This document shows positions 38,184 to 46,619 of a stretch of DNA of 64,000 nt, piece by piece. Position 1 is the stretch's first letter; each line of letters opens with the position of its first letter. The notes below the pieces were generated by a model. It did not search any database, was not told the DNA's origin, and saw nothing but the letters and a program-made list of their open reading frames with translations. Source of the DNA: Bacteroidales bacterium (GTDB taxonomy: Bacteria > Bacteroidota > Bacteroidia > Bacteroidales > Muribaculaceae); NCBI GenBank assembly GCA_910575615.1, contig CAJTEX010000009.1, forward strand, positions 54,393 to 118,392. The letters are read 5' to 3'. The position numbers were made by a program, and so were the translations under genes.

Positions 38184-38936
38184 ATGGTAAAAGATTCCAC
38201 TCAATGCAATTGCGACGGAGTCGCGGAAGGTCATATCGAAACGACAATCGGTATGACCGGAAATAACAAGTCACTTGACAGCGAATCGCTCAATATCTTT
38301 ATTCTGATTGAGCATGAGTTTTTCATCGGCGTGGAGACCGGGGAACTCGATAATCTCAAAGATACATACGCTACATTCACAAAGACGGTTGTCATGCTTT
38401 TTCACGGCAGCCACAACAAATCGGAGGTACATTCAGCACTAATTGTAGCCGAGGATCATCTGACAATCATCCTTGAAGATTCCACCCATCTTGACGAGAA
38501 TTTTCTCCGCTTTGTAGAGCGTGCAATCAAATTCATCAAGCGTTATATTGACCGAATTGGGGAATGGGTGAAGAATAACCCCATGTACGACGGCGAAGTT
38601 GCAATCGTATCCGCAACCGTTTCAGAAGACAGCATTGCCGTTGAAGAAGTATCGTCTATCCAGTGGGAGGGTAAATTTACAGAATTGGTAGAGCTTGTTC
38701 TCGCGCTCCTGATTTCGGGGAAAATATCCGCTGAAACCGATGCCGAGTTTATCAGGACTATATTCCGTGTCTTCGGTGTCAAGAAGAGTCTGACCGAATA
38801 CTATAAAGCCCTGAAAAAGATTGAAGAGAAGCATCCTAAGGATGATGACATGCCCGGTCGTTGCAAGGCACTTCGGCAGTTGCTCGAAGACACCGAGGAG
38901 GAACTTCAACGCAGGTACCTCGGCAGAAGGGCATGA
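38184..38936 (+). CDS. rteC: RteC-like regulator of excision/transfer
   Basis: 250 residues. The C-terminal part (about 155-245) fits the RteC family: WEGKFTELVELVLALLISGK, then IFRVFGVKKSLTEYYKALKKIEEK and a closing helix LRQLLEDTEEELQRRYLGR. The N-terminal part (about 25-130) holds a conserved-looking IEHEFFIGVETGELDNL segment and helices. In CTnDOT, RteC is made under RteB control and activates excision genes. Here it lies 490 bases divergent from the RteB-like gene. The family call rests on its C-terminal half, and the N-terminus is more divergent. Confidence 0.6.
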   Translation: MVKDSTQCNCDGVAEGHIETTIGMTGNNKSLDSESLNIFILIEHEFFIGVETGELDNLKDTYATFTKTVVMLFHGSHNKSEVHSALIVAEDHLTIILEDSTHLDENFLRFVERAIKFIKRYIDRIGEWVKNNPMYDGEVAIVSATVSEDSIAVEEVSSIQWEGKFTELVELVLALLISGKISAETDAEFIRTIFRVFGVKKSLTEYYKALKKIEEKHPKDDDMPGRCKALRQLLEDTEEELQRRYLGRRA

Positions 38937-38940
38937 AAAA

Positions 38941-38975
38941 TCCGCAGCCATACGGATTTGCCGTACAACTGCGGA
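38941..38975. terminator. Terminator between convergent rteC-like and mobC genes
   Basis: TCCGCAG..TACGG ATTTG CCGTA..CTGCGGA forms a two-part stem exactly between the stops of the two converging genes. Confidence 0.75.
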
Positions 38976-38986
38976 TATGATAAGGA

Positions 38987-40954
38987 TCAGTCGCTGTTAG
39001 CTTCCTGTGCCAGACGTACCTTCTCTCTAAGTACAATCTCTCTCACGTCCTGCTTCACTTGGTCGTAATTGTCCTGTATCGCTATCTCCATAGCCTCCTT
39101 TGTAGGAATGTCAGTCAGAATGGGGATAGGCTTGTAAGCCTTCTCTTCCCTCGCTACCGCTTTTGTGTCCACCACAATCTCGGCATGGAATATCTTCTGG
39201 TCGATACGCTCGTCGAAGTTGTCGCTCACCGCTCCGACGAACATTCCCTGCGTAAGCGTGGAAATCTTGCTTGCCGGAATAAGGCTGTCCATCTGCGTAT
39301 TGATGGAGTGGCTCACGTCCTGACGGTTGATTGATATGGACTGACGTTTCTGGAGAACCTTGCCGAAACGCTCGGAGAGGGTCTTGGCGGTTTCACCGAC
39401 AACCTGTCCGGAGAATATGTTGCCGACGGTGTTCATCACAACCGCCGCCTCCTTGTCGCCATAATCACGTTTCAACTGAGAGAAGTCCTGAAAGCCGAGG
39501 CAGACAGCAACCTTATTGCTTCGCGCCGTGGCGATGAGATTGTCGAGGCCCTTGAAATATATCGTCGGTAGCTCGTCTATGACCACACCCGATTTGAGCA
39601 TATTTTTCTTGTTGATGAGCTTGACAATACGGGAATTGTATAGACCGAGGGCGGCACCGTAGATGTTCTGACGGTCAGGATTGTTTCCGACACACAGTAT
39701 CTTCGGATGCTCCGGGTTGTTGATGTCGAGGGTGAAGTCGTTGCCTGTCATTACCCAGTAGAGTTGTGGCGAAATCATACGCGACAGCGGGATTTTAGCC
39801 GATGCTATCTGACCTTGGAGCTGGTCCTGCGCCCCGCCTTTCCATGCGTCCATAAACGGCGAGAGATAATTCTCCAGTTCACGGTATGATGTGAGTATCG
39901 GAAATATATCCTCATAGTTGCGGTTAAGAAACTCGATCGCGTGGGGGAAGGTGCAATACTTGCCACCCTCGTAAATTTTCAAAAACCAAATAATAGCGGC
40001 CAACAGGATAATAGGCGACTCCACAAAGAAATCACCCTGCTTCTGAATCCACGTCTTATTCAAATTTAAGAGGATGGTGTATGCCGATTCGTATGCGTCG
40101 GCAATATCGGTCATGAAATCCGGGTGTATCGGGTTGCATCTGTTGCTGCGCATAGGGTCATCGAAATTGATTACATAGAACTTTACCCCCTTCGGGTACT
40201 TGTCCTTGTTCTTCTTCAGATGATTATACACGATTGTGGAGAGATCCGGAAATTTGAAATCATAGCAATACAGCGCAAATCCTTTGTCTATCTGCTGTTT
40301 AAGAAAGTTGTTGACCACGGCAAACGACTTGCCTGAACCGGGAGTGCCAAGGACAATCGAGGCCCTAAACGGATTAACCACATTTATCCAGCCCGAGTGC
40401 CAACGCTTTTCGTAGTAGAACCTTGTGGGGATATTTATGGAATAGGGATTCTTTAACTGACGTGTCTCCTGCATGAACGATTCGTTCTCATCGTTGAAGC
40501 GGTCGTCCATCATGTTGTTCTTCAACATTCGGCTTATCCATATACCCGACATCAGCATACCGACATATCCAAGTATTGTGGATATGATGTAGGTATAGCG
40601 GTAGCCGAGAGGCAGAAGCCATGAGTTGAACAGAAACACCACGACACCAACGGCTCCCACAATTATTATATGGCGCCATGTTATAGCCTCGTCCTTGACA
40701 CCTTTCGTGCCGAAGCACGAAAGGGCAAGCATAAGCATCGCGAACAGTTTTGAGTTGAACGTATTGGCGAAAAGCCCGCACTCATTGTTGAAATTATTCA
40801 GGATTTTATCGACCACCATGTAGAACTCATTGCTGTCAACGGTCTCCACACGGGTGAAAAAGTAGAGATTGGCCACCACCAGCACAATGCTGATGGCCCG
40901 AAGAAAATCCATTATCTTGGCCAATGCCCTGAGGTCATCTTCTTGCTGACTCAT
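38987..40954 (-). CDS. mobC: Type IV coupling protein (MobC/VirD4-like)
   Basis: 655 residues. Hydrophobic segments in the first 150 residues anchor it in the inner membrane. The ATPase follows with Walker A LGTPGSGKSF (about residue 205-215) and Walker B GVVIDELPTIYF. It matches the TraG/VirD4-type proteins called MobC in Bacteroides conjugative elements, which bring the relaxase-DNA complex to the secretion channel and power transfer. It is the last gene of mobA-mobB-mobC, 14 bases after mobB. The C-terminal region is charged. The full length and motifs look intact. Confidence 0.9.
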   Translation of the reverse strand: MSQQEDDLRALAKIMDFLRAISIVLVVANLYFFTRVETVDSNEFYMVVDKILNNFNNECGLFANTFNSKLFAMLMLALSCFGTKGVKDEAITWRHIIIVGAVGVVVFLFNSWLLPLGYRYTYIISTILGYVGMLMSGIWISRMLKNNMMDDRFNDENESFMQETRQLKNPYSINIPTRFYYEKRWHSGWINVVNPFRASIVLGTPGSGKSFAVVNNFLKQQIDKGFALYCYDFKFPDLSTIVYNHLKKNKDKYPKGVKFYVINFDDPMRSNRCNPIHPDFMTDIADAYESAYTILLNLNKTWIQKQGDFFVESPIILLAAIIWFLKIYEGGKYCTFPHAIEFLNRNYEDIFPILTSYRELENYLSPFMDAWKGGAQDQLQGQIASAKIPLSRMISPQLYWVMTGNDFTLDINNPEHPKILCVGNNPDRQNIYGAALGLYNSRIVKLINKKNMLKSGVVIDELPTIYFKGLDNLIATARSNKVAVCLGFQDFSQLKRDYGDKEAAVVMNTVGNIFSGQVVGETAKTLSERFGKVLQKRQSISINRQDVSHSINTQMDSLIPASKISTLTQGMFVGAVSDNFDERIDQKIFHAEIVVDTKAVAREEKAYKPIPILTDIPTKEAMEIAIQDNYDQVKQDVREIVLREKVRLAQEANSD

Positions 40955-40968
40955 ATATTATTAAGGTG

Positions 40969-42288
40969 TTAAGGTTTGCGTCCGCGACGGTGCTGACGCT
41001 TCATGCGGCGAATGAACGCCTCTTCATCCGGATTGTACGACTGCCCCTGTTGGAACAGGTCGAGTCCGGGTACCGAATTATCATCGAAATCATCAAACAG
41101 ACTCTTCTGACTTACTGTCGGAGGAGTCTGTTGCTGTGTTCTGTTGTCAGGTCCAGTGTTACCCTCTGACTCTTGCATCGGTTCTTGTCTCGGCTCTTGA
41201 CCAGAAGGCTCTGACGGCTGAGTGACAGGAACGGTCGGCGCCTGACGGGAATCCGGCTCTTGCGACGGACTGAATTTAGTTTCAAGCGCGTTGGCGGAGA
41301 ACGCCTTGCCAAGACGGGAGCCGTTGAGGACATTGAACGTATCATGGTCGATGAACGTCACGCCATAAATCCCGCCTTCATCCGTGTACCTGAAAACGAC
41401 ATCAATATTCTTCTCCTTTAATCTTGCCATGAAATCATCCTTGCCGGAGCAATGGGCAAGTGCGTCAGCCACTCTTTGTTTTGTGGGAGTGACATTGATT
41501 TTCTCTTTCGCTCCCTCATACTTGCCGTCAATAGCCTCACGTCCGGCGAACTTGCCGAGACGTGAAGCCTTGAATGGAGCCGTTATCGGTTTGCCGTCAT
41601 CTCCAAGGGCGAAATATACCAGTCCGTGATACTCACGACCGTTGATCCTGCCGTCGGTCTGCTCACATCTGATATTGAACAGGCCAAGCACCGCGTTATA
41701 CTCGCCTATGGTCTGGAACCGGTAACGCATACCGATAATTTTCACCGCTGAGGCAACCTGTTTCTTCAGGTCGCCCGAAGGGTCTATCTTTAGCAATGGT
41801 GTTTCAGGCGTGACCTTCTCGCGCTCGGCGGTCTTCAGTCCATACTTGCTTTCAAGTTCACGGGTTATCTCCTTGCTGCGGTAGAAGTTGTTCCTATCTG
41901 AGATACAACTGCCGTCAGTCCGTATTCTCAGAGCCACGATGTGCATGTGGTGACGGTTGATGTCGGTGTGCTTATAGACCATATAGGGCTGGTCACCGAA
42001 CCCCATCTTTTCCATATACTCGCGGGCGATTGCCGTCAGCTGTGCATCGGTCAGAACATCATCGGGATGCGGATTGAGGGAGATATGTACCATCGGCCGC
42101 TCTGTCTTTGTAGTGGATGGCATCCACTGCATGAAGTCGGCGAAGGCACGTCTGATGTCAACCGAGCCGGAGCCGTCATTGTAGATTTTGTTGGTGTCGA
42201 GTAACCGGCCCTTCTCCTTGTTGATCTTCTCGCCGTTGTAGCAGATGGCTCCGTAAAGCGAGTTGCCTAACGAGATTTTTGCAACCAT
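40969..42288 (-). CDS. mobB: Relaxase (MobB, MOBP-like)
   Basis: 439 residues. The relaxase domain occupies about 1-250, with the metal-binding histidine motif HTDINRHHMHIVALR near residues 107-121 and an early RPMVHISLNPHP strand, typical of Relaxase/mobilization nuclease proteins. The catalytic tyrosine is probably among the N-terminal Tyr residues (Y12, Y17). The C-terminal third is a Gln/Pro/Ser-rich linker with a short basic end (RRMKRQHRRGRKP). It would nick oriT and lead the strand into the recipient. It overlaps mobA by 22 bases. Confidence 0.9.
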   Translation of the reverse strand: MVAKISLGNSLYGAICYNGEKINKEKGRLLDTNKIYNDGSGSVDIRRAFADFMQWMPSTTKTERPMVHISLNPHPDDVLTDAQLTAIAREYMEKMGFGDQPYMVYKHTDINRHHMHIVALRIRTDGSCISDRNNFYRSKEITRELESKYGLKTAEREKVTPETPLLKIDPSGDLKKQVASAVKIIGMRYRFQTIGEYNAVLGLFNIRCEQTDGRINGREYHGLVYFALGDDGKPITAPFKASRLGKFAGREAIDGKYEGAKEKINVTPTKQRVADALAHCSGKDDFMARLKEKNIDVVFRYTDEGGIYGVTFIDHDTFNVLNGSRLGKAFSANALETKFSPSQEPDSRQAPTVPVTQPSEPSGQEPRQEPMQESEGNTGPDNRTQQQTPPTVSQKSLFDDFDDNSVPGLDLFQQGQSYNPDEEAFIRRMKRQHRRGRKP

Positions 42289-42692
42289 TCCTCGTCGAAT
42301 TTTTGTGCCAGAGCTGCGATGTCCTGACTGACGGAGATAAGCCGAATCATCAGTTTTCTGATTTCTTCGAGTGCCGCCGACGCTTTTTTCTCGGTGAAAT
42401 TCTGATTGAGCGTTGCGACAAGATTGTCGTAAGATACACCGATTGTACGATAGAGGGCATTAAAACCGGAAAGTTTGTCGATGAAAATACGGGTATTCTC
42501 ATCAACGTAGAAGACCTTAAAAGGCTTCTGAAAGAGGAAATGCTTGATGAAAGCCGCCTTGTTGTCGGCCTCCGATTGCTCGAACATGGCGAGAAATCGG
42601 GCATTTTCCTCGGCGTTGAACCGCACGACGTAGCGGTTCACGGAAGGGTCAACCTTAGGTCGCCGTCCTCCGTGGCTGGAGTTTTTACTCAT
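42267..42692 (-). CDS. mobA: Mobilization accessory protein (MobA)
   Basis: 141 residues from the ATG at 42692 (MSKNSSHGGRRPK), the start usual for this family; upstream ATGs at 42710 and 42758 are in frame. The pattern RRPKVDPSVNRYVVRFNAEENARF is that of relaxosome accessory proteins with a ribbon-helix-helix-like N-terminus, followed by helices that contact the relaxase. It overlaps mobB, consistent with stoichiometric expression. Its DNA target, oriT, is probably in the 900 bases upstream. Confidence 0.8.
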   Translation of the reverse strand: MSKNSSHGGRRPKVDPSVNRYVVRFNAEENARFLAMFEQSEADNKAAFIKHFLFQKPFKVFYVDENTRIFIDKLSGFNALYRTIGVSYDNLVATLNQNFTEKKASAALEEIRKLMIRLISVSQDIAALAQKFDEEWLQKSR

Positions 42693-42748
42693 ATTATAGT
42701 GAAAAGGCATCGCGGATTGTCGTGCCGGAGCCGCCGCAGGCGTTGAAA

Positions 42749-43143
42749 GGTTCTCCAACTCTGGCGGAGAACCACACCCTCGGAGAGCAAGGGTTGTGAG
42801 GCACCGAATTTATTTCGAGTGCCCCGCAACATACCTTGCTCATCCATGTGGATGCTTGTGTATCAACGAATTTACAGGGAATAATCGAAGTTGAGTGCCA
42901 AGAGGTGCCGGTCAGACCTCTTTAAGCATGGAATCCATCGAAAAAAGCGTGGCTCCGGTGGCTGCGCCCTGCCTTGGGCGCGTGCGATTGCCTTATTAAA
43001 GTTACAAAAAATCTCTGACATGACCAAAAACCGGGGTTCCGGGTGTCGCTGAGAAGCGCGTGATAACCGAATCAAGAGCCACAAATGCCCCAGCCAGTTC
43101 CTCCATGACCCGAAAATCATGCAAAAAAGGTGTTATTCAAAAT
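42749..43143. other. Candidate oriT-containing region upstream of mobA
   Basis: This gene-free stretch lies between mobA and the tra promoter. It holds the hairpin GGTTCTCC / GGAGAACC (42749-42756, 42766-42773), a GAGGCACCGAA / TTCGAGTGCC pairing soon after (about 42810-42826), and GC-rich inverted words near 42950-42985. In Bacteroides elements oriT lies next to the mob genes, so the nick site is likely here or in the leader that follows; no nic consensus can be fixed by eye. Confidence 0.4.
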
Positions 43144-43234
43144 CGCGTCACTTTGAGGCAACGCGAGGCAACCGAGTACCGCATATCCCTGAAATTATGC
43201 CTGACGGACAGACATATAGTAACTTTGCAACGTG
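43144..43234 (+). promoter_or_regulatory. Conserved activator-like element plus promoter, copy 2 (tra operon)
   Basis: Bases 43144-43199 match 10406-10461 at the same distance from the -7 box. Here the -7 box TAACTTTG (43220-43227) is closer to consensus. Key words: TTGAGGCA, GCGAGGCA, ACCGAGTACC. Transcription from here would carry a leader of about 465 bases to traA. Confidence 0.65.
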
Positions 43235-43262
43235 AACATAAGCCAACACGTCTGCCGTCACA

Positions 43263-43285
43263 TTCAAGTTAATGTCTATAGGAAT
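43263..43285 (+). repeat. 23-bp leader repeat, copy 1
   Basis: TTCAAGTTAATGTCTATAGG followed by AAT; identical to 43395-43417. It lies in the transcribed leader of the tra operon. Confidence 0.8.
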
Positions 43286-43394
43286 GCTCGACCGCATGAA
43301 CGTAATGACAAATGTCTGCACAATCAGATTCATAATTGAATAATCAAATATTCGGGCATACGCCAATGCCTGTGTACGTCAAAGCATCCACGCT

Positions 43395-43417
43395 TTCAAG
43401 TTAATGTCTATAGGAAT
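43395..43417 (+). repeat. 23-bp leader repeat, copy 2
   Basis: Identical 23 bases to 43263-43285, offset by 132 bases, with no similarity beyond the repeat. A protein- or RNA-binding site in the tra leader or oriT region is possible. Confidence 0.8.
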
Positions 43418-43522
43418 AGCCGTATGATAGTTTTGACATTCGCACGCTAATGTAAACGTCCGTGTAACGGTACATTCAATTACAGAATCAACCAAGTGCT
43501 AACAAGCACATTCACTTATCCG

Positions 43523-43575
43523 CTTGCACATATACTTATGCAAGTATATAAGTACATTTGGCTACGTCGCCAAAT
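43523..43575. other. Pair of inverted repeats before traA
   Basis: CTTGCA / TGCAAG (43523-43528, 43539-43544) and ATTTGGC / GCCAAAT (43556-43562, 43569-43575), followed by GGTCGGCCGG-type palindromic sequence near 43625. Hairpins here could be part of oriT or control traA translation. Confidence 0.45.
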
Positions 43576-43700
43576 ATCCCCGTATCCTTTCTGAACAGGC
43601 AATTCCCGGTTTTGTCGCTAAGACCGGTCGGCCGGTGGCGTGCCTTGTCGGAATCGGAGTGTGATAATCAACCCTATTGTTTAACCCTATTTTTCCCGCA

Positions 43701-44459
43701 ATGAAAGATCCCGTATTCGTAGCCTTTTCCACCCAGAAGGGAGGAGCCGGCAAAACGACCCTGACTGTGCTTATGGCGAGTTATCTCTACTACGTCAGGG
43801 GGATGAAAGTCCTCGTTGTGGACTGCGACTATCCCCAGTACAGCATCAAAGAGATGCGCGACAGAGATGTGGAGATTCTGAAAATCAACAAGACATTTCT
43901 CAGAAATTTCAACGAACTGCGTCGGCGCACCCAGTGCGATCCTTATCCTATCCTCATTGCCAAGCCGGAAGATGCCCTCGCAAGGGTACAGGCGCGGATA
44001 GAAGCCGGACATGAATATGACATCGTTCTGTTCGACCTTCCCGGAACCATCAACAATCCAGGTGTGGCAAAGACGGTATCGCTCATGGATTACCTTTTCT
44101 GTCCGGTAGCCGCCGACAAGCTGATTCTTGAAAGCTCGCTTGCCTTCGCCATGAAGGTGCGCGACGAGATTATGACGCTCAACGGCAGTTCGGTCAAGGA
44201 GATGTATATGGTCTGGAACCTTGTGGATGCCCGCGAGAAGACCGACCTCTATGACCGCTATGAAGAAGTCTTTGAGGAACAGATGCTGCAAACTATCAAA
44301 ACCAGACTCCCCGACACCAAACGCTACCGACGTGAGGGGTCGAAGGACGAGGCACGCGCCGTTTTCCGATCGACGCTGTTGCCGCCTGACAAGACTCTGC
44401 TGAAAGGCAGCAGGCTTGTGGAACTGGTCGATGAGATTCTCGGTATCATCAGACTGTAG
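43701..44459 (+). CDS. traA: TraA, ParA/MinD-type ATPase
   Basis: 252 residues from the ATG at 43701 (MKDPVFVAFSTQKGGAGKTT); an in-frame start eight codons earlier gives a non-conserved tail. The deviant Walker A KGGAGKTT is near residues 13-20 and the Walker A' region VVDCDYPQ near 46-53. It belongs to the ParA-like family that heads Bacteroides tra operons; it may position the element or the transfer complex. First gene of the tra operon, followed after 8 bases by traB. Confidence 0.85.
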   Translation: MKDPVFVAFSTQKGGAGKTTLTVLMASYLYYVRGMKVLVVDCDYPQYSIKEMRDRDVEILKINKTFLRNFNELRRRTQCDPYPILIAKPEDALARVQARIEAGHEYDIVLFDLPGTINNPGVAKTVSLMDYLFCPVAADKLILESSLAFAMKVRDEIMTLNGSSVKEMYMVWNLVDAREKTDLYDRYEEVFEEQMLQTIKTRLPDTKRYRREGSKDEARAVFRSTLLPPDKTLLKGSRLVELVDEILGIIRL

Positions 44460-44467
44460 CATGGCTT

Positions 44468-44893
44468 ATGGCAAAAAGATATGACAATGATTTCGATGCC
44501 GAAGGTTTCGTTGAGAACTTTCGCGCCAAAGATGAGCCGCCCGCCCCCCGGACTCTTAAAGAGAAGCAGCCTGTAACGGAGGAACAGGACGGAGTTGCCA
44601 ATAGGAAAGAGAAAACTGCAACTGAACGTAGCGAAAGGCAGAAACCGACTGACTCGGCTGATGACTACAAGGCCGCATATATCGACGACCTGAAATACCG
44701 GTTCCCGGAATATGGCTGGCCGCAGGTCAAGATAAATCCCGCTTTCTGTTCCCGGATTGCAAATCTCGAAATCCTGTGCGGCAACCGCAGGGCCAATCTC
44801 TCGACCTTCATCAACAATGTGCTGGAGCGGCACTTCCGTGACTGCGAGGCACAAATCAAGGAACTAAAGAAAAAGTATAACGATAATGAATAA
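44468..44893 (+). CDS. DUF3408 protein (TraB-like)
   Basis: 141 residues. The first 75 are charged and disordered (Glu/Lys/Pro-rich). The C-terminal half (INPAFCSRIANLEILCGNRR, STFINNVLERHF) is the DUF3408 core, a small ribbon-helix-helix-like domain found in one or more copies at this point of Bacteroides tra operons. It overlaps the next gene by 8 bases. Confidence 0.75.
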   Translation: MAKRYDNDFDAEGFVENFRAKDEPPAPRTLKEKQPVTEEQDGVANRKEKTATERSERQKPTDSADDYKAAYIDDLKYRFPEYGWPQVKINPAFCSRIANLEILCGNRRANLSTFINNVLERHFRDCEAQIKELKKKYNDNE

Positions 44894-45215
44894 TTCCCCT
44901 TCCTCTCCATTCATGGAGAAAGTATCGGGAGCGGTGTCAGGCGCACTGTCTGACGCTCTCGACCGGCAGTCGCCGTCGCTGGCGGCAGCCAAGAACTATC
45001 AGGAGCGGTTCCTGTCGAAAAACCGCATCAACTCCAACTGTCGTGTCTATATCTCCGACGAAATGTTCGACCTGCTCAACCGCATGGTTGCGGCAGTCGG
45101 CAAGAACAAGGCTTCGGTCGGGAACTATGTCACCGAGATTGTACGCGAACATCTGGAGCGGCACCGCGAGTCAATCAACACCATCTACCTTACCAATACC
45201 CGGCCTCTGTTCTGA
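44886..45215 (+). CDS. Second DUF3408-like protein (TraC position)
   Basis: 109 residues. The core VYISDEMFDLLNRMVAAVGK and VGNYVTEIVREHLERHRE matches the C-terminal half of the upstream protein in pattern, so the two are probably old paralogs. Likely DNA-binding or relaxosome-associated; the exact job is unknown. Its stop overlaps the next ATG by one base (TGATG). Confidence 0.7.
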   Translation: MNNSPSSPFMEKVSGAVSGALSDALDRQSPSLAAAKNYQERFLSKNRINSNCRVYISDEMFDLLNRMVAAVGKNKASVGNYVTEIVREHLERHRESINTIYLTNTRPLF

Positions 45216-45928
45216 TGGAAGTATTGCTGATTGTGGCGTTGCTGGCAAGCAACATCTATCTCATCGGGAAAGTGCTGAAGAAGCCGGCGGAAAAACATCC
45301 GCCAGCTCCGGCCACAAATTCCGAAGAAACACCTTCTCCGGCATCATCGGGACCAGACGATGATTCTCTCGTGGGTCGCAGTCACTATGACATGGACAGG
45401 CTCAACACCTTGATTGATGCCAAGGTCAATTCCAGAGTTGACGAGAAAGTGGATGAAATAGTGACAAGGATAAGAACAGAGCTGACCAGTCCGGAAGATG
45501 TAGGTCTTCCGCCTGAAGAGCCGGCACAGCCTGAACCGGAGAAGACTATCCCTCAGGAGAAACTCGACGAGGTTTTCACCCACCATACTGTGGGCGAGTC
45601 ATTCGGCAACGCCCCTGAAATCACGGAACGTCAGACAGGCGGGCAGGACTTCAAGGCACTTGAAAGTGCGGTACGTGTGGCAAAGGATGAGCCCCACACT
45701 CCCGAAGAAGCAGCGGCCGCCAAGGAAACGCTCAAAGAGATTCAGGGAACCGTCATCGAAGAACGGCTGTCGCTTGATCCGAAAGTGCGCATGCGTATCC
45801 TCTCGATTATCTACGGCGACGAGGATGAACCGCTTACCAAAGAGGTCATCGCCAAGAAGAAAGTGGTCTATTCCAAGACCATCGACACTGTTGACATTGA
45901 CCGGATCAATCTCAATATCTTAACTTGA
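45215..45928 (+). CDS. traD: TraD-like protein with N-terminal membrane anchor
   Basis: 237 residues. A short hydrophobic segment at the N-terminus (EVLLIVALLASNIYLIGKVL) would anchor it; the rest is acidic, Pro/Glu-rich and coiled (DEKVDEIVTRIRTEL). Near the end DPKVRMRILSIIYGDEDEPLTKEVI gives a compact conserved segment. Position between the DUF3408 genes and traE fits TraD of CTnDOT-type systems; no known fold is evident. Confidence 0.65.
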   Translation: MEVLLIVALLASNIYLIGKVLKKPAEKHPPAPATNSEETPSPASSGPDDDSLVGRSHYDMDRLNTLIDAKVNSRVDEKVDEIVTRIRTELTSPEDVGLPPEEPAQPEPEKTIPQEKLDEVFTHHTVGESFGNAPEITERQTGGQDFKALESAVRVAKDEPHTPEEAAAAKETLKEIQGTVIEERLSLDPKVRMRILSIIYGDEDEPLTKEVIAKKKVVYSKTIDTVDIDRINLNILT

Positions 45929-45945
45929 TTATTAACGAATCTGAA

Positions 45946-46305
45946 ATGCGTATGAAGAAATTCCTCAATAAGATGTATAACCGTGTCGTAGCGTGGATGA
46001 ACGCTCCACACATGCGCCGTACTATGGCGGCAATGCTCCTGCTCACCGCCGCTGTCCAGATGTGGGCCGCAGGTGACGGAATGTCAGGTATCAATCAGGC
46101 TACAAGCATGATAAGTGGATATTTTGACCCCGGCACCAAACTCATTTACGCCATCGGTGCTATGGTGGGTCTCATCGGCGGTGTCAAGGTCTATGGCAAG
46201 TTCTCGTCAGGCGATCCCGACACAAGTAAAACAGCCGCCTCGTGGTTCGGTGCCTGTATTTTCCTTATCGTCGCCGCTACCATTCTCCGCTCTTTCTTCC
46301 TCTAA
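45946..46305 (+). CDS. traE: TraE (DUF4134), pilin-like membrane protein
   Basis: 119 residues from the ATG at 45946 (an upstream in-frame TTG is unlikely). N-terminal signal or anchor (MAAMLLLTAAVQMWA), then GINQATSMISGYFDPGTKLIYAIGAMVGLIGGVKVYGKF and a last hydrophobic helix, cited here by its ends. The size and two-helix layout fit a VirB2-like subunit. It ends immediately before traF. Confidence 0.85.
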   Translation: MRMKKFLNKMYNRVVAWMNAPHMRRTMAAMLLLTAAVQMWAAGDGMSGINQATSMISGYFDPGTKLIYAIGAMVGLIGGVKVYGKFSSGDPDTSKTAASWFGACIFLIVAATILRSFFL

Positions 46306-46617
46306 ATGGCTTCGTATTCCATCAACAAGGGTATCGGCCGGACAGTGGAATACAAGGGGTTGAAAGCGCAATATCTTTTCATCTTCGCCGGAGGTCTCAT
46401 CATTGACTTCGTATTGTTCGTAATCCTTTATATGTGCGGTGTCCCGCAATGGTTCTGCATCGGGTTTGGTGCCGCGAGTGCCTCAATTCTGGTGTGGTAC
46501 ACTTTCCACCTGAATGGGAAATACGGTCAATACGGTCTGATGAAGATCACATCGGTGAAATATCGTCCCCGGTATATCATCAACCGCCTACGGCTTAAAC
46601 GCTTAATCAGACATTGA
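46306..46617 (+). CDS. traF: TraF (DUF4133), VirB3-like membrane protein
   Basis: 103 residues. N-terminal YSINKGIGRTVEYKGLKAQY is the DUF4133 signature, followed by two closely spaced membrane helices (YLFIFAGGLIIDFVLFVILY and a second one). It begins at the base after the traE stop and stops 2 bases before the traG ATG, a tight VirB3-VirB4 pair. Confidence 0.85.
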   Translation: MASYSINKGIGRTVEYKGLKAQYLFIFAGGLIIDFVLFVILYMCGVPQWFCIGFGAASASILVWYTFHLNGKYGQYGLMKITSVKYRPRYIINRLRLKRLIRH

Positions 46618-46619
46618 CA

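Noticed and set aside
42872..43366. Short ORFs on both strands between mobA and traA
   Set aside because: They run through hairpins, the shared promoter block and the 23-bp repeat; regulatory or oriT function explains the sequence better.
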